Assembly: GCF_037975245.1 (NCBI RefSeq)
Contig: NC_092570.1
Span: 5,337,001 to 5,401,000 of the forward strand
Direction: 5' to 3'
DNA from: Apostichopus japonicus
Lineage: Eukaryota; Echinodermata; Holothuroidea; Aspidochirotida; Stichopodidae
DNA length: 64,000 nt
Shown: piece after piece, positions 36,201-47,818 of the stretch
How the letters are laid out: each line of letters starts with the position of its first letter
How positions within the stretch are numbered: position 1 is the stretch's first letter
Notes under the pieces: model-generated
Database searches by the model: none
Seen by the model: the letters and a program-made list of their open reading frames with translations, nothing else
What the model was told of the DNA's origin: nothing
Position numbers and translations under genes: made by a program

Positions 36201-39200
36201 TCTCACAAAACCCCCTGGGATGGACTCACACACCCCCAGTTAGGGAACCCCTGATTTATACCACTTATAGAACCATACTCATACTAGGTAATACCCACTT
36301 TGTCTATCAACAAGGGTATCTACAAGGGTTATTTTAAGTTTGATGAGTTTTTTACCTTACTTTGAGGAATGCTCTGTTGTGGGTTTTGGCAAAATTGCTG
36401 GAAAAAAATTGTCAATCAGATTGCAAGCAGATATTTATTTAAGGTATCTAATATTATGTTATTAAAGTGTTAACAATAAAATTCAACCACTGACCGTAAT
36501 ACAATGCACCTGTACGTGACAGGGACAATAAACCAAACATGACACCAATGGTGATTGCCAGCTGGTCAGAGGAGACTGTGAAATGTTGCTTCTTATGAGG
36601 AGAAATAAAATGATGGAACACCCTCTAAAGAAAGAGAACAGAGGAGAGAATTAAATGCAAAGCAAATTTCATTCCTAGGATACAAAAAAATGAATTTTGT
36701 TAATTTTATCTTCCAAATTGTAGCAGGAAAGACCCAGGGTACGCAAGTTTGATGCATTCATATATATTCATTTATGCACTTATATTTATTCATGCATTTA
36801 TGCTTTTATATTTATTCAGTAGAAGATAGTGAGTAGTCAGTGAGAATAGCCACCGATAATACTTGATCAGTGACTTTTCTCCTTACCTGAACACAGGACA
36901 GTGTAACAACAGCAAAGCCTATTGTCAGTGAGTAATAGCTACAGATAACAGTTGATCAGTAGCTTGTCTCCTTACCTGAATGCAGGATAGAGTAACAGCA
37001 GCAGCTAAGCAAAAGAGGGGATATATCGGAAACAGGAATCTCTCCTCCTGTAAAACCAAGACAGAGTCATTTAAAGTATTGTGACGTAGAGAGTAAGATA
37101 AAGATTCTTCAACAGATACCAGCAATCTATCTGGTACAGAGTGTGGCATTGTACTCATCATCTGGAACAGCCTGTGTACCTGTCAAAACTTCTCTTGCCA
37201 TATATTCCTACTCGCACACTTCGTTCCTCCAACAAACTGTATTTAACTGTTCCTAAACCATGCTTGAAGACCTATGGTTAAAGAAGCTTCGAATACTCTG
37301 GCTCTCATCTCTGGAACAAGTTACCAGGACACATTCCAACATGCTCTAAACTTTCTACATTCAAAAGTCTACTTAAGACCCATCTTTTCACTTGTTCTTT
37401 TGTAAATTAATCTACTTTCTTTGTAAAGCGCCTTGAGCAGTGACTTTGGTCTACTGATTGGCGCTATATAAGTCTCATTTATTATTATTATTATCAAGAG
37501 AAACATGGCATCGCATTTTAATCAAAATCAGCTACTATGCAATACATGTAAATAAACATATCTCATTATCTCATAAAATCTCTCACTGAGACATGCTATT
37601 GAATATTCATGATATGCTAATTGGAATTCACATTGTGTAAGACATTGGTTTTTATAGAGGAACATGCCATCATGTATTCACCTTGCATGTGTACAGTGTA
37701 GTTGTTACACTGTATATATCAGTTACTTAACCTGAAAGAGCAAATGCAGATAATTTGCAAAATACTCTCATATCACAAAATAAAAGAGAATACTTTTTCT
37801 ATGGATGCAGTTTGATAGTAACTTTTTATATCGTGGCAAGTTTTAAATGTTTAACAAAACTAACTGTGAGATATTGGGAAGATTTGGAAGAGGTTGACAT
37901 GGGATATTAACAACATGTAGACATTTCTGGAATTATAAGGAAAAATTTTCAAAAAAATAAACCTTGTGAGGTCTCGTGAAGAACACCAATATCCATAAAT
38001 ACATTGGCATCATCGTCAGCCATACTGGAAGTTTCCCGTTGTCTTCGACAAATTTTCCTGAGACGATACGAGAAGTGACAATCTAGACAAATAAAGAGAG
38101 ATATTTTAAGTTTGAACAAGAGTCTAGAAAGTTCAGGAATTGCTTATCAACTTCAAATGTTCAACTGTTTACTAAACCAATGATTCAGAAAGATGAAAGA
38201 TGAGAACAGAAAATGTTGCATTTTATTTGTCATTGGATCATCTGATCTGAAATTAAAGAACTGCCAGTGAGGTTGGGCAGGAAATGTCATAAAATGACGC
38301 CAATCTTGAAATAATTTAGAGATAAAATCAAATCTAGGTGATTACTTGTAACATCGTTCTTCGTTCAACTGTTTATTAACGTTTGAAAGAATTTTTACTG
38401 CATTGCATGAATCCCAGATTTCAAAGTTTCAGCCCTGCCCCCCTCCCCCAGGCCTAACCCCTATCCCAATGGTGTGAACCTGGTGATTAAAGCCCCAAAC
38501 CGGGAGATTACCAAATAGCACTTAACATTCTCGCTTTTAAGTAAGAATTGGTCCTTGCACTTTGTAAACAGTGTTCGCAAGCGTATCATTTCTTACTCAA
38601 TAAATATCCACCACTCCATTAGACTCTGTTTTACTTTGTTTTTTGCCGGTTAAGATTTTGGCACATCGGATCTCGAGGACCGACCCGCTACTAGAGTTGG
38701 CAGGAATGACATTCATTCCGATTTTCGATCTAAATGTACTAACAGCTACAGAAGGAAGAGAAAGTTGACTTGAACTCACTGCGACTGGCAGGGCTACCAG
38801 GGCCATCATAAAAGCCACGTTGAAGTTAAGAAAGCCATTGTGAAAGTAAAACATCCATGGCTCAACACCTGAAAAAGTAGACAATTTTCAGCCGAGTTAT
38901 TAAATCATGCATGTATGAAAGCCTACTAGACAAACTTGAAAAATAATACTATTCATAAAAAATTGAAAATTATTTTAACTGATAAAACTCATATGAACTT
39001 GACAGGCTTAAAACAGTTCACTCAATGAAGCATAATTCCCATATGGAATGATATTTCTGAAGGATGAAAGGTAAAACAATAATTTTGATACCTAAAAGCC
39101 CAACTAAACCGGAGGGAAGCCCGACAACCCCCCCCCGACCCCGCCCCCAGCAGTTACTTGCCTTTAAAACATTACATATGCAGCATAAGAGTAGTTTACA

Positions 39201-42200
39201 AGCTAATAACCCTGGATGAAGACACTACTGAATTTATTACATGTGATAGGCAGGTAAGTAACCAAGATAATGGTCTATGCTGTTTATGTTATATTTCTAT
39301 GAATCATTACTTCTGAAAAGAATTTAAAGGGCTATTTTCTCAATTATCATATTTGGTGTCAAAAATGAAAACAGCAAAGATGAAAAATAACTTTGGTGAT
39401 CTGCAAAAAGGTAAGCATTTTATTTTGTTTATGAAATCATAACCTTAAGCGCAATACACCAAAATGAGATGTTACAGAAGTTTACCGTAAATATCGGGTC
39501 CATGTTCACTGAACACATTATATGTAACAATGTTGAGAGGAGCTATGACCAGTTTCCCATACATGTAAGAGTCTATAGCAACTTGTGGCACCTGTCAATG
39601 AGGAAAAGATTTAAATCAGTTTTTTTAATTTTTTTGACCAAAAATGCCTAAATATGAACCTAAACAATACATTTGTTAACAGACTTTGGCAGGCCTAGCC
39701 AACAAACCATTATTTTTGTGTTCTTGTATTTTGCATCATAGCAGATCTCAGTAAGTCCAAGGCACCAAATGAAGAGCTGTTGTATGTATAGGAAAATATC
39801 CTGGCTCCAAAGTCCAATTTTAAAATTGGTACAAAAACATGTCAATTTCAAATGCTGTGATCACGAAATTGGTACATCAATCGGTCAGTCAAAAAAAAAT
39901 TACCACCAGGATTGTGCACTATATGTATCTTTTACATAGGCTTCTGTGATACAGGTAATTCACAGCAGCTCTTGAAATTACCATAGTTACCATTCACTTT
40001 GCCTCAAATATACTCACCAGAACAAAAAGTACAGATATAAGACACCACTTGATGAAGAATATCCAGCGACCTCGAAGAAAGAGACAGTCAAATGCGATGG
40101 GTGCACTAGTAAAGAAAGAGGAAATGTCATGGCCTGATGAATTTAATTAAACAGATTTAATTTCGTATCTAACGTAAGTGTTAGTCCTACATGAAAGTTA
40201 AACCATATACTTGGAGATTTAATTAAACAGATTTGGTTTTGTACCTAATGTAAATGTTAGTCCTACATGAAAGTTACACCGTTAACTTGGAGATTTTAAT
40301 TAAACAGATTTGATTTTGTATCTAATGTAGGTGTTAGTCCTATATGAAAGTTAAACCGTTAACTTGGAAATACATTTTTTTTTCTTATCACGCTTGATTT
40401 CATAACAAATAGTATTCCATGTATATATATCTTGAAAAATTTAAAAACGAATACATATCGTTAAGGTCATAAATGAGGGGTCCAATTTACGACCGTTCTA
40501 GTGTCCCTACTACAATCAGCATCAGTAAAAACAAAAATTCTGTTTAATTACAGTACATTGTACTGAAAAATTTGATCTTATCATAAACCTCATTACAGAG
40601 TGTCTATAAAAACCATTACCAAGTTGCCACATAATTTTCAGTTAATAAGGTAAGTTAAGCTGGTTCTTTGTCTAACTAGGACACGATAATGTCACGAAAG
40701 CTTGGGCTCCTAATGAACAGTGATTAATTACCCACTTTAATACACTTTTTCTTTGAAAGGTGAAACTTGGGTTAAAAATTCTGCACAAAATGAAGTAATT
40801 TTATCTTTTAACGAAAATGTCCGAAACATGAAATGCTTACCCAATGATACAGGCAAAAGGCCAACTAATGAAAGTACTCACAGCAGTAGCAACTATAGAA
40901 ATCTAGAGAGATGAAAAACAACAAAACAGTCACATATTATTTAGAGATGATGGAATAGTTGTCGTTTTATTATGAAAGACTTTACAATTTTATTAATTTG
41001 ATGACGTAGAAAGAATATCCAGCACATTCATGTTCATACTTTCAATTATTATATGTTACAATTTAACCAAAGATTAAATATGAAAGTTTATAAATCTTTA
41101 CCTCGCATCGACCAAAGTACCAGCCGGCCATTGAAATCATCGTCATGTACATGGAGAAACTACTTGGTAAATAGGCTGAAATTAAATGATAAGAATATGG
41201 AACTATAATTAGCATGTACAAGGAAGAATATGTAAAAGAATTTAATTTTACAGAAAAATGTTGTACAGCTCAGTAAGCCACAGCACTTGTAGTATTTATG
41301 AGGTTGCTAGTTTGAGCCCTTACCTTAACTTACACTGTTTCAATTCTGTTTAACAACCATCTGATCATATGCTCCATAGTCTTTGCTTTTTCAGAATACT
41401 TTCTTTCATTTTGCATGAAACTTTTTCCTAAACAGATGTCACTGTATTAATATATATGATATGTAACATAGCAGACTGTTTTATCAAGACTTTTCAAATC
41501 ATTTAAAGGCATTGAAGACTCGCCCCAAACCGCGTGCTACGCTCTGAAAAAGTTAACTTTCCGTTGCTTGCAAGTGAAGTTTTCTTCTTATCGCTACAAA
41601 ATGCAGACAGTAATGAAACGCGATACCTTGTTATCTTTTATCTAGACCTGAGATGTCTATCGCTGCTATGTACACTGTGTTGCGGGTATCGACCGTAGCT
41701 GTATGTACTGACTGTCACTAGTGTCTAATAGTTGACGGTAGCAAGCTGTGTGTGTATTTTCTGGGATCGATGGTGGTATCTAACACTTCTGTTACACCTC
41801 ATTCAAAACTAGGTCAGATTACCGGCATGAGATGTTTCTTTGTGCGTGAGTCTTAACACCCTTTAAGCAATGAAGCCTTTATATTAAGGATCGTATTCTT
41901 CAAATCGAAACTTATCCATTCATGTATACGCTCTCACTGACTCACCTGTGCCCGAGATAAACATTCCCGTGCTGAACAGCAGAAATACCAAAGTCCATCT
42001 TGCAACATTTGGACCAAAGGTCTTCCTTACACCACTGAAAAAACAAAGGCGAGACACATAGTTATCAGCTCGGCAGGTCTGTTTATGTCACATGATAACA
42101 AACACAATTAGAAGGTAGGCAAGTAATCCTAACCCCAAGGACCTCTTCCAAAAAAAAAATTGGGGAAAACATGAAACTGACCATCAATAATACAACTTCT

Positions 42201-44727
42201 TTTATTGCCACTTTCAGCAACAAGTTATGTATTGCAATAGACGGTTGACCCTGAGACAAGTCATGAAAAATTTCTATTGAGCACATTTATTAACATGAAT
42301 GTAAATTACTAATTTAAAATGAGGGACACTATGCAATGCTATAACTACAGTTTACCACAAAGTAAGTGAACTGTGAAAGTACTGAGAATGTTACAGTTTA
42401 GTGTTAGATGAAAGTTACTAAAGAATATAGTTTAAGAAACACTAGGCAATAGAGTTTAACAAATAAATTTGTTCAAACAGTGTATTTTTTAACTTGCTTT
42501 GGACAACAACAGATAACGATAACCTAGAGGAAAAACTTAACGGGCAAAACTAATTGTGAGTTCTCACCTGTAGAAAAGAGCCTCACAAAAGGCACAAACA
42601 AATCCCAAAAGACATCTCACAAAGAAAAATACCAAAAGCTGCAAATGAGAGAAATTTGTTTTATGAACATTAGTACCAACGGCTGAAAGCGAATAAAAGT
42701 ACTCTGGTAAATCTATGCATTTAGGTAAAAGACCAAGAAACCACAAGAAAACTTCCTGATAGGAAGCACTTTCACTTTATCTTGTTTCAGCACTTACTTT
42801 GAGTTGGTAAAAGACAAATCAAATCTGCAACTGAAGCCCCAACTCAGAGACTTAACATATCAAGTGTAAAGGAAAATGAGAAATGAATCTTAGAGGAGGC
42901 TTTAAAACCTACCCTGTTCCCACCAAGTACAAATGAGTGGATGTAGCCAGGTATAGCATGTAAAAAGAGATAGGCATATGAGCGAATTGCATAAGTTGGT
43001 GAATATTCCCAGGTCTGGAACCCTTTACCATAGAGTAGATAATGAGTCTGTGAATAAAATGAAAATAAAAATAAGACATCATTTCTGATAAGCCTTTATA
43101 TGCTACTTAGGGTAGAAGTTACAAACCTGAGAAGATATGATTCTGAACAGATAATAATCTGTTTCGTGAAGATCAGTATAAAATAAACATATATATGTGA
43201 TAGAAAAAGTGCTTCATTCTATCTCAATTGTTTGTTTTTTCTATTTCAGAATTTAAGAAAAGAATCTCATTTTGGAATTCTTCAGCTTCACCACAAGTTC
43301 AACTAAACTAGAAGTTACAGTAGCCAGGTTTTTGAGCATGAAAGCCCTAACTTTGATTCACACTGTAAGGAGAAATCAATATACTGTAGCTACAAATAAG
43401 ACAAACTGATAATGAATTTTAATAAAACATGAATTACATCAATATTTACTGACAAAGAAACATGGCTACAGTGATGCTGAGTAATTAATGTTTTACCGGT
43501 TCCCAGTAGTTGAAAGTCTCATCACAATCTGATATATTGCTCATTAAAGCAGCAGTAAACCTGGCTGCAATGAGAAGTTTGATTGCAGTTTGAGTCTCTG
43601 GACACCAGCAACTGTATCCAGCCTTAGCAGACCTATAAATAGTAAAAGAAAGAAATATATATTGGTGATATTACACTTTGAGGTAATGACTTCTAACTTT
43701 TTCAGAAGTGAAGTGTTCACCCTACAACTATAAAATTCTTGGTTTAAAATTCCCACCAGGAACCAGATTCAGTAAACTACTCAAAATTGCTACTGTGCAA
43801 TGGTAATGAGTAGATTCAATTGGTATTGCTGGATTGTGTTTTTCTTTGTATTATTTCCATAGTTTTGAAACAACTTTCTTCCCCATTGCTTAACTGCAAT
43901 GATGTTGAACAAGGTGACTTCATCTCAGTCAATATTTGAGGAAGAGCTCTTGAGGTCCACACTTGTCTATTGATTGCATATGTTCAATGAAGGGCCCAGG
44001 GGCAGGAATGGGTGAGACAAGTACAGGTAACTCATTGGATACTCATTGAAAAGAGAGGGCTTGTCATAAACCAGCATTAATGCATGGATGGGGTTTAAAA
44101 TGAGCTACTATTGGCTTCTTATCACTTTGAATTCAGTAAAGCACTTCCTATCCTTAGTCCTAGGCGTACAAGTGCTTTATTACAAATGTTCTCGTATTGT
44201 CATTAAAATTGTTTGTAATATATTCTGAATAAATAACCTGTTGGTCATATTGACTCATTTCACAACTACAGCTTGGAAAAAGGTCATAGCTGGGTGTTTA
44301 AGTTAGCTGTCAGTTTGTCCATGTATCAATGACCATGACCCACATAGAACAAGTCAAGATTCAACTTTCAGGCAAAGGAATTGGAACACCTGTAAGTTGT
44401 GTAAGGTACTGTAGGCTATGTAAACATTAAACACAGTTGGCCTAATGAGTCATCTAGCAGTGGTATGGTAATTTATCAGATATATGGCTTGTTACCTTTC
44501 TTTTTCACGCCAACTTCACCTAACAGTAACAATATATAACTGTCATTTTCTATCAAAGTTAGGAGTAGGGCCAGGGGCCAAAACCTAGGCAATACACACC
44601 AAATTGACCAATTACGAATACACTACCACAGTACCAGTACCACTATCAATATCATAACGTTATCTTACGTCTCCTTAGTCTGAGTTGGACTGCTCCGTGC
44701 ATCTTTAGTTTGACTGGTCCTCTTCAT
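33087..44727 (-). CDS. ALG9: alpha-1,2-mannosyltransferase ALG9, complete, 17 exons
   Basis: GT22/GT-C enzyme of the ER membrane that adds the seventh and ninth mannoses from dolichol-phosphate-mannose to the lumenal N-glycan precursor. Exons in transcript order: 44727-44669, 43632-43497, 43047-42913, 42638-42568, 42034-41946, 41175-41102, 40902-40841, 40105-40018, 39591-39486, 38868-38780, 38082-37963, 37047-36976, 36624-36495, 35612-35465, 35164-35035, 34258-34128, 33210-33087. They total 1764 bases, exactly 588 codons with the stop: 587 residues against 611 in human. Diagnostic parts: SNISDCDETFNYWEP at residues 51-65 with the acidic D57/E58 of GT-C active sites, GFQTWEYSPTYAIRSYAY, DSYMYGKLVIAPLNIVTYNV, EERFLFPIYP and KEWYRFPSHF. 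Many hydrophobic segments fit the multi-span fold. All introns are GT/AG. Convergent with PSMD1. Confidence 0.97.
33571..33885. repeat. minisatellite, about 20-22-bp unit
   Basis: Repeats of TATCACATGGTTTCTTGAAA and variants (CACATGGTAGCTGTAAAGC early in the array), about 14 copies, with loose copies to about 34010. In the last ALG9 intron. Confidence 0.88.
34128..34258 (-). CDS. ALG9: ALG9 exon 16
   Basis: IDVKKCHYLIDLDLPQVSDR then KENWQLVLTSPFLDVQ; acceptor CTTCTCAG, donor GTAAGT. Confidence 0.95.
34437..34912. repeat. 55-bp tandem repeat with three-unit higher-order structure
   Basis: TGGGGACT recurs at 34463, 34519, 34574, 34629, 34684, 34739, 34794 and 34849. Three unit types (GGCAGTCAGAACTCCTGGGA; GGTACTCCAGACTCCTGGTT; GGCACTCCAGACT.CTGGGT) repeat as a 165-bp block. 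Since 165 is a multiple of 3, a 187-codon minus-strand ORF (34929-34366) stays open through it; I regard this ORF as a by-product. In ALG9 intron 15. Confidence 0.92.
35035..35164 (-). CDS. ALG9: ALG9 exon 15
   Basis: WSLQYIQSEFRGQLPKHYDS then TEMNDLNKEEPSRY; acceptor TTTATGTAG, donor GTATGT. Confidence 0.95.
35465..35612 (-). CDS. ALG9: ALG9 exon 14
   Basis: YHTPLDLYPEILNMAADPKV then HTLPPEKPINICIGKEWYRF; acceptor TGTACAG, donor GTAAGT. Confidence 0.96.
35755..36253. mobile_element. hAT-like MITE (499 bp), Charlie-like ends
   Basis: Ends CAGGGTTTCCCTAACT and AGTTAGGGAACCCCTG form an inverted repeat; flanks ATTTATAC (35747-35754, 36254-36261) are an exact 8-bp duplication. The ends resemble hAT-Charlie (CAGGGGTTCCCAAACT type). 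Non-autonomous, in ALG9 intron 13. Confidence 0.87.
36495..36624 (-). CDS. ALG9: ALG9 exon 13
   Basis: RVFHHFISPHKKQHFTVSSD then QLAITIGVMFGLLSLSRTGA; acceptor TTCTTTAG, donor GTCAGT; ends with one base of Gly. Confidence 0.93.
36848..37012 (-). repeat. tandem duplication of the ALG9 exon 12 end plus donor
   Basis: 37012-36938 (true exon end, donor, intron start) recurs diverged at about 36925-36848. Both contain a CAG-GTAAGGAGA donor; the copy would still read AVVTLSCVQ in the exon frame against AAVTLSCIQ. Copies are roughly 80-85% alike by eye. Confidence 0.8.
36976..37047 (-). CDS. ALG9: ALG9 exon 12
   Basis: 24 codons: EERFLFPIYPLFCLAAAVTL then SCIQ; acceptor TTTTACAG, donor GTAAGG. Its 3' part is duplicated just downstream in the transcript (36848-37012). 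Confidence 0.96.
37190..37494 (+). mobile_element. non-LTR retrotransposon 3' end (L2/CR1-like)
   Basis: Translates in broken frames to a reverse-transcriptase tail of the type LWNSLP...LSTFKSLLKTHLF, followed by the 3' tail GCGCCTTGAGC...GGCGCTATATAAGT and a short ATT microsatellite. This combination is typical of the L2/CR1 group. 5'-truncated, inside ALG9 intron 11. Confidence 0.75.
37963..38082 (-). CDS. ALG9: ALG9 exon 11
   Basis: IVTSRIVSGKFVEDNGKLPV then WLTMMPMYLWILVFFTRPHK; acceptor TTGTCTAG; donor GTTTAT is weak but the phase and the conserved PHK-EERF junction support it. Confidence 0.93.
38780..38868 (-). CDS. ALG9: ALG9 exon 10
   Basis: GVEPWMFYFHNGFLNFNVAF then MMALVALPVA; acceptor TTTTTCAG, donor GTGAGT. 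Confidence 0.95.
39486..39591 (-). CDS. ALG9: ALG9 exon 9
   Basis: VPQVAIDSYMYGKLVIAPLN then IVTYNVFSEHGPDIY; one of the strongest family matches. Acceptor TTGACAG, donor GTAAAC. Confidence 0.96.
40018..40105 (-). CDS. ALG9: ALG9 exon 8
   Basis: APIAFDCLFLRGRWIFFIKW then CLISVLFVL; acceptor TTTACTAG, donor GTGAGT. Confidence 0.94.
40139..40372. repeat. three tandem copies of an about 80-bp unit
   Basis: TTTAATTAAACAGATTT ... TGTTAGTCCTACATGAAAGT ... ACTTGGAGAT recurs three times. In ALG9 intron 7. Confidence 0.9.
40841..40902 (-). CDS. ALG9: ALG9 exon 7
   Basis: ISIVATAVSTFISWPFACII plus two bases of Gly; acceptor CTCTCTAG, donor GTAAGC. The WPF motif is conserved. Confidence 0.93.
41102..41175 (-). 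CDS. ALG9: ALG9 exon 6
   Basis: AYLPSSFSMYMTMISMAGWY then FGRCE; matches the FLPSSF motif of the family. Acceptor ATTTCAG, donor GTAAAG. Confidence 0.95.
41946..42034 (-). CDS. ALG9: ALG9 exon 5
   Basis: GVRKTFGPNVARWTLVFLLF then STGMFISGT; acceptor TTTTTCAG, donor GTGAGT. Confidence 0.94.
42568..42638 (-). CDS. ALG9: ALG9 exon 4
   Basis: Hydrophobic LLVFFFVRCLLGFVCAFCEA and LFY; acceptor ATTTGCAG, donor GTGAGA; ends with two bases of a Ser codon. Confidence 0.94.
42913..43047 (-). CDS. ALG9: ALG9 exon 3
   Basis: 45 codons, phase 0 to 0: THYLLYGKGFQTWEYSPTYA then IRSYAYLFLHAIPGY. Almost identical in layout to human ALG9. Donor GTAGGT. Confidence 0.96.
43497..43632 (-). CDS. ALG9: ALG9 exon 2
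   Basis: Contains AIKLLIAARFTAALMSNISD and CDETFNYWEP, the lumenal loop with the family's acidic active-site residues. Acceptor TTTATAG, donor GTAAAA. Confidence 0.95.
44669..44727 (-). CDS. ALG9: ALG9 exon 1 (start codon)
   Basis: ATG at 44727-44725; encodes MKRTSQTKDARSSPTQTKE plus two bases; donor GTAAGA. Poorly conserved, polar, cytosolic N-terminus. Start chosen because it gives a length near human and an exact phase fit. Confidence 0.85.
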
Positions 44728-45589
44728 AATCGAACCCAGAGCGTGTGTGAAATATCATCAGTTATTGTTATTCGGCTTGGATGTTTGTTGGGAGAGGTGT
44801 ATTATAACGTATTTTTTGAGATAAATTCCAGACTTCCCACAAGTGAACACACTTGATCTACTTCAATTGCACACAATTACCAGTTGTGCGAAAAAAATGA
44901 CACAACGAAGTGGTGGCTATGAGCTGATATACTAACTGTTAGCACTGTCGAGAACAGGGCATCAAGACCTACAGGAAAGTAGGGCATGATATTAGAACGT
45001 AGTCTTGTCGGATATGAGAATATGGATGTTCTTGGGGAGACGATTTTGTGTCACTTGAAAAATGCATTATGTGAGAGAAAAATGATCAACACAATGTTAA
45101 AATTTAGTCACATTTAGACAAGAAACACTTATTCAGTCGGCTCAGGGGAAAAACTTGCACTCACACAGGTAAAGTCGTATACATGGCTAATGGATAGATT
45201 TATAAACTTCACAATTGCCGTTAAACTGATGACGCCAATTGCATTTATTCAACCAAAAAAATTCTCATAGGAAAGGGGGGACCCCCTCACCCAACGAAGG
45301 TCGCCTGATTCGTTTTCCTTTGGCTCTTCCATAAAAGTCTATGCACCCTTACTACATCTGTCGGTGGAATCATTTTAGCCCCGCCGACATCTTTGAAATA
45401 ATCCTTTACACGTCATTCAATTGATTGAGACCGGAGAGAGGTTTTGAAGTTTATGAATGAGAAGCTTTTCTCTTCTTTACCATATTTTGTTTTTGATTTA
45501 CGCCATCTTCAGTTTAATTAAAAATTAAAGGAATTTATAATAAGTTGCTGCACTTCTGTTTATAGAAAAGGGACACTTTTTAGTTTCTT

Positions 45590-45661
45590 GACAGACCCGA
45601 GGGAAAGTTTGCTCTATGCCCCCCCCCCTCCTTCTCATTTACTCCGGCTCCGTCGCCCCTG
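45590..45661. mobile_element. solo hAT-like terminus
   Basis: Ends GGCTCCGTCGCCCCTG after a long C run, the same build as the right ends of the nearby hAT-like elements. No matching left end or 8-bp duplication was found, so the copy is truncated or broken. Confidence 0.5.
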
Positions 45662-46673
45662 CTTCCGTTCTGACATAAGAGAATTCAAGTAACCTGTGTA
45701 TAATTTTGGTGTCCGGTCGAACAGTTTCCAGGCAACTTACGATCAAACGCCTACGCAGTGTGAGGGCGTGAGAACGGTTGTGTTTGAAGAAGTTACATGT
45801 GAGAAATTTACCGGCGTAATGATCTTTATAGAACTAAAATATAGGACAGGACAATTTGGTAGAAAGATTTGAAACTTAAACACATTAAAGTCTCTGAAAC
45901 GTTATAATATACCATGGTAGATGGAACCTGAGATCGCAAAGTACTTTTGATGTTGATGTAAAGGTATCAGCGTGGTTATAGACATTTATTGTCAGTTATG
46001 TCGGTTAAGTTCGAGTTCCAAAGAAATAATGACGTGAGCTGGGCGTTGTATTCGCATTGAGATTGTGTAAGTGGACGCTTCGATAGCCAGAAAAGGCCCC
46101 GGTGATAAGTAGGACACCAGGCCCCCTTTTAGCACTTTTCATTTAACCATAGTTATATTATTAAAATAAGAATGCACTATATTGTTTATGCTCATATTTT
46201 CTCGCCCCTCCATACTTTCCGGGATGGACCCGTTATAATTGACCCCATACCCATTGGCTGTGACCCCCTCCCCCACCTGTGTATCATGTAGGTTCATGCT
46301 CCTCATCCTGGAGACCATGAACTAACGGAATCGCGGGAAATGTTGTTGGAAGTTGTCATCGTGAGGTTCATGGAAGATTGGGGTACGTAAAAGCCGGATA
46401 AGTTCGTCCACTTGATATGTCAGTTATTTATAAACGCTGCCAAGACAGTAAAAGGATCGAAAAGTGCCGTCTCGGGAAAAGACCACCGGCATTTTCTCGG
46501 CTTAAGCCACGTAATTACGTGGTGGAGCTAGGCCTTTACTATGGTGAGACTGATGTGATTAGTGACATTCGCTTTGTCTGGGAATCCCTGACCATTTCTT
46601 CGCTTTCCGTATACGGGTCCGTCGATTAACAAATGGGTTCACAATCCAGAATGTTGGGTAACATCGACATGAC

Positions 46674-47494
46674 CAGGGGCGACGATTTGTTTCAAATATT
46701 GGGGGGGGGGGTGGGACATTTGCTTGGGTGCAGACGCGTAGTAACTTTCATCCCCAAGCCCATTATTTGTTCAGGATTTGAATAATAAATTCACTTCAAA
46801 ACATGCCCATAATGTTGCACAAAATATCATCTATGGACAACCAATATAGATTAAAAAAAACCTTCAACCCCTAACAGAGCGGTCAAAATTGCACGAGTAG
46901 AGGGAAGTATGATGAAGAATGTTGGTCAGGGAATTTTCGAAAATTCAGACACAGTTAATTTATAAGTGTACAAATATTAAAACCTCTTATAACGGCTACT
47001 ATATAAAACTTCGATATCATAAAAAATACAAAAAATATGCTCGAGGGGGGGGGGCGGCCTCCCCCTTCGCCCCCTGGCTACGCGCCTGCGGTTAGAAATC
47101 TTGTAGGAAACAGGCCAAATGGAAACCCATTGAACCCATATCGATGTGGATCAAATATATATTGTACGTACTGACACTCATACACAAGAGATGTACGGAC
47201 ATTATGATAATAATCATGAGTGACAACATGCTATACGGTCACAAGTCACAGAAACAGAAACGACCACGAAGAGTCATTTACCTCATGCAGCATGTGCTGG
47301 ATGAAGTTTTAGCCACCGCCAAATATGATTTGGATAAATAATCTCACGCATTATTTTCTATTTATAGCCACACAAAAAGACTATGCCACCAAATATTGGG
47401 GGGGGGGGGATATTAGATACTATATCCCCACCTAAAATATTGGGGGGATGTGCAACCCGTCCCCCCCCCCGCACCCCCATGATCGCCGCCCATG
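46674..47494. mobile_element. hAT-like element (821 bp)
   Basis: Left end CAGGGGCGACGAT, right end ATGATCGCCGCCCATG (inverted repeat with mismatches), flanked by exact GACATGAC (46666-46673, 47495-47502). G/C runs near both ends. A second pair of hAT-like ends, CAGACGCGTAG (about 46730) and CTACGCGCCTG (to 47090), hints at a nested element. No transposase. Confidence 0.82.
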
Positions 47495-47750
47495 GACATG
47501 ACCCAGTACGTTCGATTTCATCCTTGACCGTTGTGTTGTTTATCTAAAGTGTTAGATTTATATTAGAATTTACAAATGACTGAGAAGTTGACGTCATCGA
47601 TTTCGCAGTATATCAACATTCCAGACATTAATCATATTTAACGTATATTAAAGGCAAATATCTTTAAATTTGGGGTAGATATAAAACCATTACTGGGACC
47701 CATTTTTATTTCTTTACTCACTTATTTACATATTATCGTTAAATTTTTGC

Positions 47751-47770
47751 CTATATATATATATATATAT
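47751..47770. repeat. TA microsatellite
   Basis: Ten TA units; a further AT array followed by GATA units runs at about 48127-48178. Confidence 0.9.
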
Positions 47771-47818
47771 GAAAATCGTAATGAGTTGGAAAATCAAGAA
47801 CAGTGAAAAACTTTCAGC

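Noticed and set aside
46417-46629. 70-codon ORF near the intergenic hAT element
   Set aside because: Looks more gene-like than most but has no recognised motif and no convincing splice partners.
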